From assembly GCA_035564115.1 (NCBI GenBank), contig DATMTN010000010.1, positions 1 through 45,291 on the forward strand: a DNA stretch of 45,291 nt, read 5' to 3'. A program made the position numbers and the translations under genes. Positions 6,524 to 13,849 of this stretch are shown here, piece by piece; the first letter of the stretch is position 1; each line of letters begins with the position of its first letter. Origin of the DNA: JACMPA01 sp035564115 (GTDB lineage Bacteria > Patescibacteriota > Saccharimonadia > Saccharimonadales > UBA4665). The notes under the pieces were generated by a model. It was not told the origin of the DNA, did no database searches, and saw only the letters and a list, made by a program, of their open reading frames with translations.

Positions 6524-7042
6524 ATGTCAGCCGGCTACGAAAACGACCCAAATACTATATGGGAACGAACGCTCTTCCTAGAAGGTCTGAAAGAAGTTTT
6601 TGCCCAGCATATGGCCGTTGCTGCCATACAGTTTACCGATAAAGACGACAGCTTGACACTCTTGGCCGGTAAAGTTGAGCCGTTCAATGATGGCACGAAG
6701 ACGCATCACGAAAACCTGTCCGCATTCGCAATTTGCCGCACGACGCGCGACTGGCAACAGCGCATCGTGCTAGGATTTGATGCAGCCATGTTCCCAGCTC
6801 ATCTATATTCATACGACATCGTCGGCAGCCCAGAGTTATTTGGTCGACTGAATGAAAAAGATACTAAAATCGGGCGTCAGCATCTCCACAAGCTGCAGCG
6901 GACTGAGTTCACTCTAGCCCTGGCAGAGGACTGCAAACAGATACTTTTTAATGGGAATCGTGGCATGCTTAGCCCGTGGCACAAACTGCTTGGCATTGAA
7001 CTGCCGCAACGGCCAATTGAATCTGAAACACCCGAACAGTAG
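6524..7042 (+). CDS. hypothetical 172-aa soluble protein
   Basis: The cytoplasmic-looking protein has no signal peptide or membrane segment. It has mixed alpha/beta character, with hydrophobic core strands such as AVAAIQFTDK, QQRIVLGFDAAMF and EFTLALAEDCKQILF. I do not recognise the family. A -10 box 7 bases before the ATG indicates its own leaderless transcript. It sits between typA and the DEAD-box helicase, both translation/RNA genes, which is weak contextual evidence for an RNA-related role. Confidence 0.6.
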   Translation: MSAGYENDPNTIWERTLFLEGLKEVFAQHMAVAAIQFTDKDDSLTLLAGKVEPFNDGTKTHHENLSAFAICRTTRDWQQRIVLGFDAAMFPAHLYSYDIVGSPELFGRLNEKDTKIGRQHLHKLQRTEFTLALAEDCKQILFNGNRGMLSPWHKLLGIELPQRPIESETPEQ

Positions 7043-7071
7043 TTGACTTGGAACCCATATCGTGCTAATGT
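7043..7071 (+). promoter_or_regulatory. promoter of the DEAD-box gene (TTGACT-17-TAATGT, TGn)
   Basis: TTGACT at 7043-7048 immediately follows the upstream stop codon, and TAATGT at 7066-7071 has TGC before it, with 17-base spacing. The leader to the ATG at 7219 would be about 140 bases, unusual here and reminiscent of cold-shock helicase leaders. Confidence 0.6.
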
Positions 7072-7218
7072 ATTAGTATTGTTATCGCGTTTTGAGAGAC
7101 GAAAAATCAAGAACGCAAATCCAGAATCCAGAAGTTGTACGTAGTTTTACTTTAGGATTCATAGCAATCGCTACCTATTAACCAACTACAAATAAGTACA
7201 AACGAAGGATTTATTTTT

Positions 7219-8448
7219 ATGCCTTATAACAAATACCGCTCAGCGTATCACGCTGGGCCAAGCACCAACAAACGTCGCCCAGGCTCAAGCTTCGGCGGCA
7301 GCAACCAACGCCGCTCTAGCGGTGGCAAGCGCCGTGGCCAGTACATCGACCCAAGCCGCTTCATCAAGGCCGCTGTGCCGGTCGTGGCTGGTGAAGAATA
7401 CGTCCCAATGCACACCTTTGCAGAGTTCGAAGTCAACGACTTACTGAAGGCAAACATCGCCGCCAAGGGGTACACCACACCTTCACCTATCCAGGACCAG
7501 ACTATTCCAGTCGCTCTGGAAGGCTATGACGTCATTGGTATCGCCAACACGGGTACCGGTAAGACTGCAGCTTTTGCGTTGCCAGCCTTGCACCAGCTGA
7601 TGACCTTTGCTGACAGCCGGGCACTCATTGTGGCCCCAACCCGTGAGCTCGCCCAGCAGATCGAACAGGAATGCCGTAGCATCGCTAAGGGCAGTGGCCT
7701 GACCGGCGCGCTACTCATCGGTGGTTCTGCCATGGGCCCTCAGCTGCGTGACCTACGCGGCAAGCCACGTATCGTTATCGGTACGCCTGGCCGTATTCAA
7801 GACCACCAGCGTCAGGGTACGCTTGATCTCAGTAACTTCAACATCATCGTCCTCGACGAAGTTGACCGCATGCTCGACATGGGCTTCGTGGAACCAGTGC
7901 GTGAAATTCTCACCACCATGGCACCAGAGCGCCAGTCGTTCTTCTTCTCGGCCACGCTTGATACGCGTGTCAAGAATCTCATCCACTCATTTGCCAAGGA
8001 TCCAGTCACCATCAGCCTGAAGGTTGGCGAAACTGCCGACAGCGTCAACCAAGACGTTGTACGCTACCGCGGCACTCAGGAAAAGATGCAGAAACTGCAC
8101 GACGTGCTGCTTGACCAAAATGTCGACAAAGTTATTGTCTTCGATGAAACACAGCGTGGTGTGGAACGCCTCAGCAACGAGCTTGTCGCTCGCGGCTTTG
8201 ATGCCGACGCTATCCATGGTGGCAAAAGCCAAGGCCAGCGCCAGCGCGCACTTGATAAGTTCAAACAGAACAAGATTAAGATTCTGGTTGCTACCGATGT
8301 TGCCGCTCGTGGTATTGATGTCAAAGACATCACCCATGTCATCAACTACGGTATGCCACAAAGCTACGACGACTACGTACACCGCGTCGGTCGTGCAGGT
8401 CGTGCCGGCAAGACTGGTCATGCGCTGACCTTTGTCGAAGGCGCCTAA
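7219..8448 (+). CDS. DEAD-box ATP-dependent RNA helicase
   Basis: The 409-residue protein begins with a basic RG/Ser-rich tail (residues 1-50), followed by the two RecA-like helicase domains. The Q motif is GYTTPSPIQDQTIP and motif I is ANTGTGKT. Motif Ia is PTRELAQQ, motif II is DEVD in place of DEAD, and motif III is SAT. Motif V has ATDVAARGIDV and motif VI is HRVGRAGR. It should unwind RNA duplexes in ribosome assembly or mRNA decay. The SD is GAAGGA, 9 bases before the ATG. The tail suits RNA tethering, and the long leader suggests conditional expression. It has no long C-terminal extension, so it resembles RhlE more than CsdA in size. Confidence 0.9.
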   Translation: MPYNKYRSAYHAGPSTNKRRPGSSFGGSNQRRSSGGKRRGQYIDPSRFIKAAVPVVAGEEYVPMHTFAEFEVNDLLKANIAAKGYTTPSPIQDQTIPVALEGYDVIGIANTGTGKTAAFALPALHQLMTFADSRALIVAPTRELAQQIEQECRSIAKGSGLTGALLIGGSAMGPQLRDLRGKPRIVIGTPGRIQDHQRQGTLDLSNFNIIVLDEVDRMLDMGFVEPVREILTTMAPERQSFFFSATLDTRVKNLIHSFAKDPVTISLKVGETADSVNQDVVRYRGTQEKMQKLHDVLLDQNVDKVIVFDETQRGVERLSNELVARGFDADAIHGGKSQGQRQRALDKFKQNKIKILVATDVAARGIDVKDITHVINYGMPQSYDDYVHRVGRAGRAGKTGHALTFVEGA

Positions 8449-8462
8449 ACATACCTGAGTAA

Positions 8463-8870
8463 ATGACCAAACTGCGCGCCCTGCCACTCGAAACCTACCA
8501 CGAATACCATGAGAAGCGTATTCAAGAGGAGACGCTGGCTATTGATGGCCTGTATGGGGTAATGCTACGGATCGATAGTGATCGATCGTTTGCGCTCATG
8601 CTACCAGCGCTTGTTACTGGCAAGCTGCCGAGTGGACCAGGCCAGCGCATCGCCGCTCGCATGCCCGACCGCCTAGATAACCCCGTCAACACGCAAGTCG
8701 AACTCTACGACGGCGTGTTTTCGGAGTTCGAAGACAGCCATATCCTTGTTCCAAGGCGTAGCTTCGGGCCCGAGGTCACGGAGGGCTTTTTCCTCCAGCA
8801 CCAAGTCATTCTCGCTCGCTCTACCGAACTCCAGAGACAACTTGGTCTGCACCGTGCAGCCAACACCTAG
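8463..8870 (+). CDS. hypothetical 135-aa protein downstream of the helicase
   Basis: The soluble protein of unknown family contains a hydrophobic strand pair (GLYGVMLRIDSDRSFALMLP) and a charged C-terminal helix (LARSTELQRQLGLHRAA). It starts 14 bases after the helicase stop without a clear SD or promoter, so co-transcription and translational coupling with the helicase are likely. No catalytic motif is visible. Confidence 0.55.
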   Translation: MTKLRALPLETYHEYHEKRIQEETLAIDGLYGVMLRIDSDRSFALMLPALVTGKLPSGPGQRIAARMPDRLDNPVNTQVELYDGVFSEFEDSHILVPRRSFGPEVTEGFFLQHQVILARSTELQRQLGLHRAANT

Positions 8871-8891
8871 GCTAAGTCGTAGCTCGTAGGG

Positions 8892-8897
8892 TACAAT
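8892..8897 (+). promoter_or_regulatory. -10 promoter (TACAAT), leaderless
   Basis: TACAAT is 6 bases before the corA ATG at 8904, with no SD. Confidence 0.55.
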
Positions 8898-8903
8898 AAC
8901 CCC

Positions 8904-9830
8904 ATGATTACGACTTACTACAGCAAGGCGCGAGAACGAGCGCTGCAGTTGCTCGAGTCACCCCGTATCGGCTCCTGGATCGTCGTCAGCAATCCGACAG
9001 AAGCCGAGCTAGACAAACTGGCAACCGATTTCAAACTAGAACGCGACAACCTAACCGATGCCATCGACCCCTACGAAGCACCCCGTATTGAGGTTGAGGA
9101 CAAGCGTCTGTACATCTACACCCGCTATTGTTACCCAGAAGGGGTGGAGATTGCTACGGATCCGCTGCTGATCATTTCTACTGAGGATCATCTCCTCTGC
9201 ATCGTGCGTACGGACACGAACATTCTGGATCGTCTGACTAGCAATGTCATAGACGTCGTTACGACCCAAAAAACCAAGACGCTGCTGCAAATACTGGGCG
9301 AAATTAATTTATCCTACGAACGCCAGCTGAACCGGGTGTCCAAGCGTATTCTGCAACTGCGGGGTCGCATGCGCCAGGGCGAGATTAGCAAGCGCGAATT
9401 CATTGGCATCATCGAACTCGAAGAAGATATGAACGAGTTTTTGTCGGCCCTCCAGCCGCAGGCGCTACTGCTCAGCTCACTCCTGAATGGTAAATATCTG
9501 AAGCTGTACGAGCAGGACCGCGACATTATCGAAGACATTGAGCGCTCAACCGGTGAGCTCATCGAGCAGCTGCGGGGCCGTCTGCGTACCCTCAGCAGCA
9601 TGCGTGCTGCCTACGATGCTATCGCTACCACCAACCTAAACGCCACTTTCAAACGGTTGACGTCGATCGCCATCTTCCTGACTATTCCAACTATTATCAG
9701 CGGTATCTGGGGTATGAACGTCGGCCTGCCGCTGCAACACTCACGCTTTGGCTTCCTATTCGTTATCGTACTCATTAGCACCTTCATCAGCGGTGCCGTC
9801 TGGTTCTTTAACCGCAAAAAGTGGCTGTAG
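8904..9830 (+). CDS. corA: CorA-family magnesium/cobalt channel
   Basis: The 308-residue protein has a large N-terminal cytoplasmic domain with long stalk helices (about residues 130-245). Two C-terminal membrane helices carry the family's GMN selectivity motif at the end of the first (SGIWGMNVGLP), followed by a short basic tail (NRKKWL). Length is typical for CorA. It forms pentameric Mg2+ (or Co2+/Zn2+) channels. It has its own leaderless-type promoter and converges with the DUF922-like gene with one base between them. Confidence 0.92.
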   Translation: MITTYYSKARERALQLLESPRIGSWIVVSNPTEAELDKLATDFKLERDNLTDAIDPYEAPRIEVEDKRLYIYTRYCYPEGVEIATDPLLIISTEDHLLCIVRTDTNILDRLTSNVIDVVTTQKTKTLLQILGEINLSYERQLNRVSKRILQLRGRMRQGEISKREFIGIIELEEDMNEFLSALQPQALLLSSLLNGKYLKLYEQDRDIIEDIERSTGELIEQLRGRLRTLSSMRAAYDAIATTNLNATFKRLTSIAIFLTIPTIISGIWGMNVGLPLQHSRFGFLFVIVLISTFISGAVWFFNRKKWL

Positions 9831-9831
9831 G

Positions 9832-10683
9832 CTAGGGAAGAATTGCACCCTGAGTCGCACCGTGGTCGGTGCTACTGTCGTAGTTATCATTAGCCTGATC
9901 GAGCATGCCGATATCGTTGTTCGCGACATATTGAACAGCGCCGGGTAATTGGTCGCATGCAGTGGAGGGAAAACCATTTAGATCGTCCAGAAGTGTCTGA
10001 GCGTATTGCGCATCGAGTGCAGTGTGGCCATTCTCGTGCGTGGTCAGTGCCGTCATAAAAGCCTGCCAGTCTCCACTCAGCCCAGCATTGGCAGTGGTAG
10101 TCGGTTGCCAAAACGGCAGAATTTGGCCAATATGCACGCCCACTTTGGCATGTATCACATGGCACATACTAGCTGAGTCATGCACATAACTGTATTGCCA
10201 CGAGATACGATATATCGTCTGCGCCGTGTATTGAGCGGTATCGCCAGTGGATTTTGGTGCGCACCGACGTACCTCGGCGCGAAGTGTGGCCGCATCATTG
10301 CCATAGATTTGATAGAAGTTCGGTGTATCAATAACCTTAGTCAGTCCATCGTGGTGCGTGGTCAGGTTAATTTGGCTGGGAGCCAGGGAAGCTGTGTATG
10401 GTACACATGTCTGTACCGACCCTGTGCCCTGCGTAGGGGCTGTGTGGGGCTGTTCCAGTGTGCTACTAGTAGTAGATACGGCTGCTACGATGTGGCTCTT
10501 CGGTAGTTTCAGCGGATCGGCTGATACAGTCTGCGCCCGATAGGTGCTGGCAAGTTGTAGCCCAGCCAAATACAGCAAGCCACCGAATACAACTGCGAAT
10601 AATCCACTCGCACCAATCACTGTCCGAAAGCTCGTCCATTTCTTAGGTGCCTTATTGACACGACTACCGACCATACTTTCCAC
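9832..10683 (-). CDS. membrane-anchored DUF922-like zinc metalloprotease
   Basis: The 283-residue protein has a basic N-terminus and one membrane helix (about residues 24-48), then an extracytoplasmic domain. A beta-rich segment has YRISWQYSYVHDSASMCHV, and near residue 213 lies HENGHTALD, an HExxH zinc motif. This pattern matches the DUF922 family of bacterial Zn-dependent proteases, which contain W-x-Y-x-Y and HExxH elements. Its substrate is unknown; it should face outside the cytoplasm. The SD AGGTGG precedes the ATG, and a divergent promoter pair separates it from pgl. Confidence 0.7.
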   Translation of the reverse strand: MESMVGSRVNKAPKKWTSFRTVIGASGLFAVVFGGLLYLAGLQLASTYRAQTVSADPLKLPKSHIVAAVSTTSSTLEQPHTAPTQGTGSVQTCVPYTASLAPSQINLTTHHDGLTKVIDTPNFYQIYGNDAATLRAEVRRCAPKSTGDTAQYTAQTIYRISWQYSYVHDSASMCHVIHAKVGVHIGQILPFWQPTTTANAGLSGDWQAFMTALTTHENGHTALDAQYAQTLLDDLNGFPSTACDQLPGAVQYVANNDIGMLDQANDNYDSSTDHGATQGAILP

Positions 10684-10734
10684 CTGTTGCGCTCCGTTAC
10701 AGCTCTAGCAAGTTTTTCTTGCAAAAGTGTCAAC

Positions 10735-10743
10735 ATTATAGCA
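10735..10743 (-). promoter_or_regulatory. extended -10 promoter of the metalloprotease gene (TGCTATAAT)
   Basis: On the minus strand TGCTATAAT predicts a start near 10728. The roughly 45-base leader contains a small hairpin (GCAAG / CTTGC with an AAAAA-type loop) and an SD. Confidence 0.55.
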
Positions 10744-10780
10744 TAAACAGTATTATTTTACAAGGGGTCGGCGGCCAGTG

Positions 10781-10786
10781 TACTAT
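10781..10786 (+). promoter_or_regulatory. -10 promoter (TACTAT) of the pgl-gnd-zwf operon
   Basis: TACTAT ends 8 bases before the pgl ATG at 10795. An AGGAG lies between them but only 3 bases from the ATG, so the mRNA may be leaderless or carry a very short leader. Confidence 0.4.
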
Positions 10787-10794
10787 AGGAGAAC

Positions 10795-11466
10795 ATGGAG
10801 TTTATACGGACTACCGGTTGGGAGAGGGGTATCAAAGACCTAACAGCGCGGCTCACGCGTGAGTTGAAGGCAGACAAAAAAGTCTTGTGGCTCATTGGAG
10901 GCGGCTCGAACATCGAGGCATCGGTAAAAGTCATGGCTGCACTTCCCGAAGAAGAGACGAAGAACCTCAGTATCTTTATGACCGATGAACGTTACGGTGA
11001 TGTTGGTCACATTCACTCGAACTCTAAACAACTTGTCGAAGCGGATTTTCAACCCAAGGAAGCCATATTCGTGCCGATGCTTCAGCCCGGCTTCTCGATG
11101 GACGAGACCCAGGAACGCTATGGCCAGGCGCTCGAACGGGCTATTGATCATGCTGACATTGTGATTGCCCAATCTGGTATTGGCGCCGATGGGCATATTG
11201 CCGGTATATTACCGCACTCACCGGCAGTACATGCCACCGGATGGGTCACCGGCTATCAAGCCCCAAATTATTTGCGTATGACGATGACCTTTGATGCACT
11301 GCGACGTATCGATGCCGCCTATTACATGGCATTTGGTGAAGATAAACGGGCCGCACTGACTCGTCTGCGTAATGAAGCCGTTCCGCTCGAGGAACAGCCC
11401 TCGCAAATTCTGAAAGAATTATCTGAAGCATATGTATATAACGACCAAATAGGAGATAAGACATGA
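10795..11466 (+). CDS. pgl: 6-phosphogluconolactonase
   Basis: The 223-residue protein of the sugar-phosphate isomerase/lactonase superfamily contains the family blocks WLIGGGSN (phosphate binding), FMTDERYG and SGIGADGHIAGILP. It hydrolyses 6-phosphogluconolactone to 6-phosphogluconate. It is the first gene of the operon and its TGA overlaps the gnd ATG by 4 bases. Downstream gnd and zwf make the assignment more likely than glucosamine-6-phosphate deaminase, the main alternative. Confidence 0.85.
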   Translation: MEFIRTTGWERGIKDLTARLTRELKADKKVLWLIGGGSNIEASVKVMAALPEEETKNLSIFMTDERYGDVGHIHSNSKQLVEADFQPKEAIFVPMLQPGFSMDETQERYGQALERAIDHADIVIAQSGIGADGHIAGILPHSPAVHATGWVTGYQAPNYLRMTMTFDALRRIDAAYYMAFGEDKRAALTRLRNEAVPLEEQPSQILKELSEAYVYNDQIGDKT

Positions 11467-12374
11467 AAATAGCCATCCATGGTCTCGGCCGTATGGGCAT
11501 GCAAATTGCCCAGAAAATCGCCGAGAGTGAGCATACGATTATTGCCCACAATCGCAGCAAGGACAAGATCGACCACGCAATTGAGTTTGGAGCAGTTGGA
11601 GCTTACGAGAAACAAGATGTGCTCCATGCATTTGGCGATGAGCAAGTCATCTTGTGGATTATGCTACCAGCTGAGACCGTTGACACCGAAGTTGATGAGT
11701 GGCTCAAACTAATTCCCAAGGGCAGCATCATCATCGATGGTGGTAATTCCAACTTCAACCTCACCAAGCAGCTAAACGAAGTCGTCAAGGCGGCCGGTTC
11801 AACGCTGGTCGACATCGGCACCAGCGGCGGTGTCTGGGGCTACCAGAACGGCTTTTGCATGATGGCGGGCTCGGACGACGAAGCGGCCTTCCGCACCGTC
11901 GAGCCGGTCGTCAAAGTCTTAGCAGCACCCGAAGGCGGCTACAACTACTTCGGCGCCAGCGGCAGCGGCCACTTCGTAAAGATGACCCACAATGCCATCG
12001 AGTACGGCATCATGCAGGCTCTGGCCGAAGGCTATCGCATCCTGCATGAAGGTCCGTACGCCAATCTCGACCTGGCAGCCGCTGGCGAAGTCTGGCAGCA
12101 CCATAGCGTCATCACCAGCTGGCTGAACGAGCTGTGTCGTGACGCCCTGCAAGAAAACCCAACACTCGAGGGCATTGACGGCTACGTATCAGAAAATGGC
12201 GAAGGCCGTTGGACATTGGAGACTGCCCAGGCTATGAATATTTCAATGCCCGTCCTTCAGGCTTCGCTCGATGTCCGCAAAGCGTCCCGTGAGGGTGAAG
12301 TTAGCTTCGCCACCCAGATGCTAGCTGCCATGCGCAATAAGTTCGGTGGTCACGCCATCAACGGTGACAAATGA
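11463..12374 (+). CDS. gnd: 6-phosphogluconate dehydrogenase, decarboxylating, short form
   Basis: The 303-residue protein starts with the dinucleotide-binding motif GLGRMGMQIA, followed by LPAETVDTEVDE, DGGNSNF and DIGTSGGVWGYQNG. The catalytic lysine lies in HFVKMTHNAIEYGIMQALAE. Length matches the short GndA/YqeC-type enzymes (about 300) rather than the 470-residue form. It oxidises 6-phosphogluconate to ribulose-5-phosphate and CO2; the cofactor cannot be settled by eye. The SD GGAG precedes ATG 11463, and the gene overlaps both neighbours by 4 bases. Confidence 0.92.
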   Translation: MKIAIHGLGRMGMQIAQKIAESEHTIIAHNRSKDKIDHAIEFGAVGAYEKQDVLHAFGDEQVILWIMLPAETVDTEVDEWLKLIPKGSIIIDGGNSNFNLTKQLNEVVKAAGSTLVDIGTSGGVWGYQNGFCMMAGSDDEAAFRTVEPVVKVLAAPEGGYNYFGASGSGHFVKMTHNAIEYGIMQALAEGYRILHEGPYANLDLAAAGEVWQHHSVITSWLNELCRDALQENPTLEGIDGYVSENGEGRWTLETAQAMNISMPVLQASLDVRKASREGEVSFATQMLAAMRNKFGGHAINGDK

Positions 12375-13768
12375 GCAAAACCGCCAGCCTTGAACCCAGT
12401 ATCATCGTTATCTTTGGTGTAACGGGTGATTTGTCGAAGCGCTATCTATTGCCAGCGCTGTACCATCTGTTCAAGGACGGGCAGCTCAATCCTGACACCA
12501 TCATCCTGGGCCTTACTCGTCAATCCCTAGACGCTGACGAGCTTTTTAAGCATGTCGAGTTATGCATCAACGAAGTCGACAATGTGTGTGATCCAGTTGC
12601 ACTACAGGCCATGCGTACCAAGACACAGCTGTACCAATTTGACCCCGCTGATAGTGCCGCCTACCCGCCACTGCTAGAACACCTCAACCATATCGAAGAG
12701 GAAGTCGGTATGTGCATGAACCGCCTCTACTACCTATCGATTCCACCCAAGCTCTTTAGTGATGTAGTAGCAAATATTGGTGCGGCCGGCCTGAATACAA
12801 GCTGTCAGCATGGCAAAGCCAAGACTCGACTGCTTGTCGAGAAGCCTTTTGGTCATGATCTAGCCAGCGCTGAGACACTGGTGAGCGAGACCAACGAAGT
12901 CTTCGAAGAAGCCCAAGTATTTCGCATCGACCACTATCTAGCCAAGGAGACGGTGCAGAACATCCTCAGTTTCCGTCGGCACAACCCGGTGTTTGCCAGT
13001 ATTTGGAATTCGGCACATATTGCGCGTATCGACATTACCGCCAGTGAAAAAATAAGCATCGAAGGCCGCAAGAATTTTTATGAAGGTATTGGGGCGCTCC
13101 GTGATCTGATTCAAAGCCACTTACTGCAGCTCGCTGCCATCACGACCATGGACCTACCCCTAGAATTTGACGGTGACCACATCCATCTGGCCCGCCAAGC
13201 CCTCCTCGAGTCAATCGCTCCGGCCAACCCGAGCAAGGCAGTCCGCGGACAGTACGACAATTACCGCGACGAAGTAGAAAATCCCACATCGACTACCGAG
13301 ACATTTGCTAGTTTAGAACTCGCCATTATGACTGAGCGTTGGCAAGGAACATGCCTGACTATCAAGACCGGCAAGTCACTACCTGAAAAACGCACCGAGA
13401 TTGTCCTGACTTTCGCCACCGCCCAGGATGACTCACACACCACCAACACCCTGACATTCCGCCTACAGCCAAACGAAGGCATCCACTTGCAATTACGGGT
13501 CAAGAAGCCAGGATTTGTCGATGAGTTGCAGGAAGCCGTCATGGATTTTAGCTACGCCCAGGCATTCGGCACCGATAGCTCACATCCCGGCGCGTATGAA
13601 CGAGTGCTCGTCGACGCCATCCGTGGCGACCGAACACTGTTTGCTACCAGTGGTGAGGTCCTTGCTAGTTGGCGCATCATTGAACCAGTTATACAGGCCT
13701 GGCAGGGGAATGATACCGACCTGCATAGCTACCCGAGCGGCTCAAACGGACCCAAGACGGCTGCTTGA
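12371..13768 (+). CDS. zwf: glucose-6-phosphate 1-dehydrogenase
   Basis: The 465-residue enzyme opens with the NADP motif GVTGDLSKRYLLPALY. The substrate-binding motif reads RIDHYLAKE near residue 188 (the usual form is DHYLGKE, so Gly is replaced by Ala). GIGALRDLIQSHLLQL carries the catalytic His region. It makes 6-phosphogluconolactone, the substrate of the first gene in the operon. Together the three genes give NADPH and ribulose-5-phosphate from glucose-6-phosphate, a pathway previously noted in Saccharibacteria. The start overlaps gnd by 4 bases, so translation is probably coupled. Confidence 0.95.
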   Translation: MSKTASLEPSIIVIFGVTGDLSKRYLLPALYHLFKDGQLNPDTIILGLTRQSLDADELFKHVELCINEVDNVCDPVALQAMRTKTQLYQFDPADSAAYPPLLEHLNHIEEEVGMCMNRLYYLSIPPKLFSDVVANIGAAGLNTSCQHGKAKTRLLVEKPFGHDLASAETLVSETNEVFEEAQVFRIDHYLAKETVQNILSFRRHNPVFASIWNSAHIARIDITASEKISIEGRKNFYEGIGALRDLIQSHLLQLAAITTMDLPLEFDGDHIHLARQALLESIAPANPSKAVRGQYDNYRDEVENPTSTTETFASLELAIMTERWQGTCLTIKTGKSLPEKRTEIVLTFATAQDDSHTTNTLTFRLQPNEGIHLQLRVKKPGFVDELQEAVMDFSYAQAFGTDSSHPGAYERVLVDAIRGDRTLFATSGEVLASWRIIEPVIQAWQGNDTDLHSYPSGSNGPKTAA

Positions 13769-13790
13769 CCGGCGAGCAGCTCTTTTCCTT
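13760..13790 (+). terminator. probable weak terminator after zwf
   Basis: GCTGCT 13760-13765 pairs with AGCAGC 13775-13780 across a 9-base loop that includes the zwf stop codon. TCTTTTCCTT follows, an imperfect U tract. Confidence 0.4.
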
Positions 13791-13849
13791 TGCGCCCAAA
13801 GGTGATTGAATAGATATATAACGCTTATGGTGGCCCCGATTAATTCTTC

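Noticed and set aside
7987..8487. 166-codon minus-strand open frame inside the DEAD-box gene
   Set aside because: It is entirely opposite conserved helicase motifs and shows no start signal.
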